Source: an uncultured Victivallales bacterium
GTDB taxonomy: Bacteria; Verrucomicrobiota; Lentisphaeria; Victivallales; UBA1829
DNA length: 64,000 nucleotides
Assembly (NCBI GenBank): GCA_944390735.1
Contig: CALXRL010000094.1
Location: forward strand, 62,001 to 126,000
Direction: 5' to 3'
Within the stretch, counting starts at the first letter, position 1, and each line of letters begins with the position of its first letter. Shown here one piece after another: positions 62,363-64,000 of the stretch. The translations under genes and the position numbers were made by a program. The notes under the pieces were generated by a model. It had not been told where the DNA came from. It worked only from the letters and a program-made list of their open reading frames with translations, and ran no database searches.

Positions 62363-63118
62363 ATGAGCAGCATTTTTTCTTTTTTCGTCCTTCCGCCCGT
62401 TGCCGACGGTTCCGTTTATTATGCCTTCATCCATTCCGATGCGATGGGGCAGGGAATCGTGATTGTGCTGGCGCTGATGTCGGTCGCCACCTGGACGCTG
62501 ATGCTGGAAAAGGGGATCGGGCTCAACCGCGCCTACAAGGGCTCGCGCCGGTTTATCGAGGAGTTCCGGCAGAAGCGCAATCCGATGACCATGCGGAACC
62601 GTGCCGAGAACGATCCTTCGCCTGTGGCGCGCATCTACGAGAGCGCCTATGCCAGAATCTGTCAGCTGCACGGCGATGAACAGCATATGATGGCCGGCGG
62701 CCGCCGCGTGCTCAACGACGTGGAACTCGAAGTGGTCCGGGCCACCATGGAGGAGAATGTCGCCGATCAGATCCTGAAGCTGGAAGACAAGATCATTGTA
62801 CTGATGACCGCCGTCAGCATCAGTCCGTTCCTGGGACTGTTCGGAACCGTCTGGGGCATCATGCTGGCGTTCACCGAGATGGCCATGGCCGGCCGTCCCG
62901 ATATTCAGACGCTTGCTCCGGGCGTCAGCGGAGCGCTCCTGACCACGGTGCTCGGTCTGCTGGTGGCCATTCCCTCGCTGGTCGGCTACAACACCATCAC
63001 GTTTTACATCAAGCAGGTGACGGTGCATATGGATAACTTTGTCGAGGAATTCATCGCCAAGCTTAAAATCGAGCAGCTGGAGAATTCCGAGCCTCCGGAG
63101 TCCGGAAAGGAAGAGTGA
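62363..63118 (+). CDS. tolQ: TolQ/ExbB/MotA-type proton channel subunit
   Basis: A 251-residue inner-membrane protein with three transmembrane helices: a first near residues 28-46, then the conserved pair around SPFLGLFGTVWGIMLAFTEM and GALLTTVLGLLVAIPSLVGY. It conducts protons with the TolR/ExbD protein encoded next to energise outer-membrane processes. Six of the usual signature glycines are intact. Its end overlaps an alternative GTG of the next gene. Confidence 0.9.
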   Translation: MSSIFSFFVLPPVADGSVYYAFIHSDAMGQGIVIVLALMSVATWTLMLEKGIGLNRAYKGSRRFIEEFRQKRNPMTMRNRAENDPSPVARIYESAYARICQLHGDEQHMMAGGRRVLNDVELEVVRATMEENVADQILKLEDKIIVLMTAVSISPFLGLFGTVWGIMLAFTEMAMAGRPDIQTLAPGVSGALLTTVLGLLVAIPSLVGYNTITFYIKQVTVHMDNFVEEFIAKLKIEQLENSEPPESGKEE

Positions 63119-63120
63119 TC

Positions 63121-63528
63121 ATGGCGCGCAAACACAGATTTCCCAATCAGCCTTTCGATCAGATCAATGTGACTCCTCTGATCGACACGCTCTTCTTTCT
63201 TCTGATCATCTTCATGATTACGGCGCCTCTGCTGGAATACAGCATGGATGTGACGCCCCCTTCCAACAACGCCTCCGAAATCAAGACAAACGACTATTCC
63301 AAAATTGTCAATGTGAAGGCGGACGGGACGATCCTCTTTGAAAATCACACCGTCACCATGGATGCGCTGGTGCGCCGGCTGAAAGAGCTTCGGGACAGCA
63401 GCCGGAAATACAACTTCTTTCTCCGGGCCGACGAGAATCTCCGCTACGGAACCGTGATCGACATTCTCCGCACCATCAAGAATGCGGGATTCACCGAGCT
63501 TTCCCTTATCACCTCCTCCGAGGAGTAG
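63121..63528 (+). CDS. tolR: TolR/ExbD-type energiser subunit
   Basis: A 135-residue protein with a single transmembrane helix containing the proton-relay Asp (INVTPLIDTLFFLLIIFMIT) and a periplasmic ferredoxin-like domain. The ATG at 63121 has GGAAAGGAAG upstream, inside the tolQ 3' end; a GTG two codons earlier is less likely. Whether the system is Tol or Ton type cannot be settled here. Confidence 0.9.
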   Translation: MARKHRFPNQPFDQINVTPLIDTLFFLLIIFMITAPLLEYSMDVTPPSNNASEIKTNDYSKIVNVKADGTILFENHTVTMDALVRRLKELRDSSRKYNFFLRADENLRYGTVIDILRTIKNAGFTELSLITSSEE

Positions 63529-63535
63529 AGCTCCG

Positions 63536-64000
63536 ATGTTGACGTTCCCGAAACCGATGCGCATTTACCCCGTCCTCTCCCGGGATTTTATCGGGAAGGG
63601 GATGAAGCGTTTCATTTTCTGGACGGTCTTTGTTCTGCACTGCTCCGTGTTTGTGCTTCCGTTCTGCTGGTATCTGTTCATGAACTGGCTGAATCCTCCG
63701 CAGAAGGCGATCAGCGTGACTCTGGTGGAAAATCCGACGCCGGAACCTTTCAGCAAGCGCGGCATGCCGTCCAACGCAGGGAAGAAAACCGAGACGGAGA
63801 ACTCCCGTGAAGTGGCGGCTCCGCCCGAAGTCGGCGACATCCCCGATCTGCCCGGCGCCATTCCCGATCTGCCCGACGTTCCCGATGTTCCCAAGTTCAA
63901 AAAAACTCCTCCGAAGCCGAGAGAGCTTCCCGTGAAAACGAAGAAGCCCCCGGTGAGAACCGCCTCGCCGAAAGTTCCCGCGCCGCCGGTGAAAAAGAGT
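63536..64000 (+). CDS. TonB/TolA-like protein, truncated by the window end
   Basis: An open frame of 155 codons running past the window edge. The start at 63536 lies 7 bp after the tolR stop. The N-terminus is cytoplasmic, then a transmembrane helix (FWTVFVLHCSVFVLPFCWYL), then a Pro/Lys-rich periplasmic region with PDLP/PDVP repeats (DIPDLPGAIPDLPDVPDVP). This is the TonB/TolA plan and position. The C-terminal domain is outside the window. Confidence 0.75.
   Translation, partial: MLTFPKPMRIYPVLSRDFIGKGMKRFIFWTVFVLHCSVFVLPFCWYLFMNWLNPPQKAISVTLVENPTPEPFSKRGMPSNAGKKTETENSREVAAPPEVGDIPDLPGAIPDLPDVPDVPKFKKTPPKPRELPVKTKKPPVRTASPKVPAPPVKKS

Overview
The window looks like a chromosomal segment of an anaerobic, polysaccharide-degrading bacterium of the PVC superphylum, most likely Lentisphaerota (Victivallis-like). 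The pointers are an oxygen-independent (class III) ribonucleotide reductase, glycosidases each placed beside GntR-type sensor-regulators and single pseudopilins, a cassette resembling the 'Verru_Chthon' pilin cassettes, a complete type II secretion (T2SS) operon, and cell-envelope genes of a Gram-negative type (heptose kinase, Tol/Ton energiser). I assign the phylum from gene content only. I saw no tRNA, rRNA, CRISPR array, insertion sequence or prophage.

Layout. (1) 88-4199: a HIT hydrolase, a structured non-coding stretch, then the anaerobic ribonucleotide reductase locus. Two NrdR boxes precede nrdD. The reductase is split: the large ORF stops just before the last zinc ligand and the glycyl-radical loop, and these are encoded by a separate 52-codon gene (3183-3341) with its own ribosome binding site. 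A terminator and the activase gene nrdG follow. (2) 4280-19142: two mirror-image carbohydrate modules sharing one divergent regulatory region. Leftward run a GntR regulator, a pseudopilin and a secreted GH-A-clan-like glycosidase. Rightward run a GntR regulator, a pseudopilin, a GH10 enzyme, a LamG protein and a 1,779-residue LamG-GH2-like protein. (3) 19182-22065: a divergent AraC regulator and GH20-like enzyme. (4) 22249-30665: gdhA, an orphan GntR regulator, a SIMPL-domain protein, and hom, ask and a fused homocysteine methyltransferase/methylene-THF reductase for aspartate-family and methionine synthesis.

(5) 30782-37284: a PadR regulator and a five-gene pseudopilin cassette (PilV-like, PilW-like, a 991-residue PilX/GspK-like protein, an unknown secreted protein, a GspH-like protein). 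(6) 37789-41591: yggS-cysE-yicC and an SDR gene. (7) 41769-53873: a T2SS operon reading in transcription order repeat protein-gspL-M-C-D-E-F-G-H-I-J-K, mostly with overlapping reading frames. No prepilin peptidase lies in the window. (8) 53998-58203: the operon cinA-aat-glycosyltransferase-nfo with three consecutive 4-bp overlaps. (9) 58376-62223: ROK kinase, unknown membrane protein, heptose-7-phosphate kinase, endonuclease III and a DUF374-type acyltransferase. (10) 62363-64000: TolQ/ExbB, TolR/ExbD and the start of a TonB/TolA-like protein, cut by the window edge.

How it fits together: the T2SS probably exports the signal-peptide-bearing glycosidases and is the likely assembly machine for the scattered pseudopilins. 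Each glycosidase set is probably switched by its neighbouring sugar-sensing regulator. The most unusual feature is the two-polypeptide class III ribonucleotide reductase. Next come the regulator-pseudopilin-glycosidase modules, the near-absence of the usual -1 glycine in the pseudopilins, a methionine-rich GspC-like tail, and a four-repeat exported protein heading the T2SS operon.
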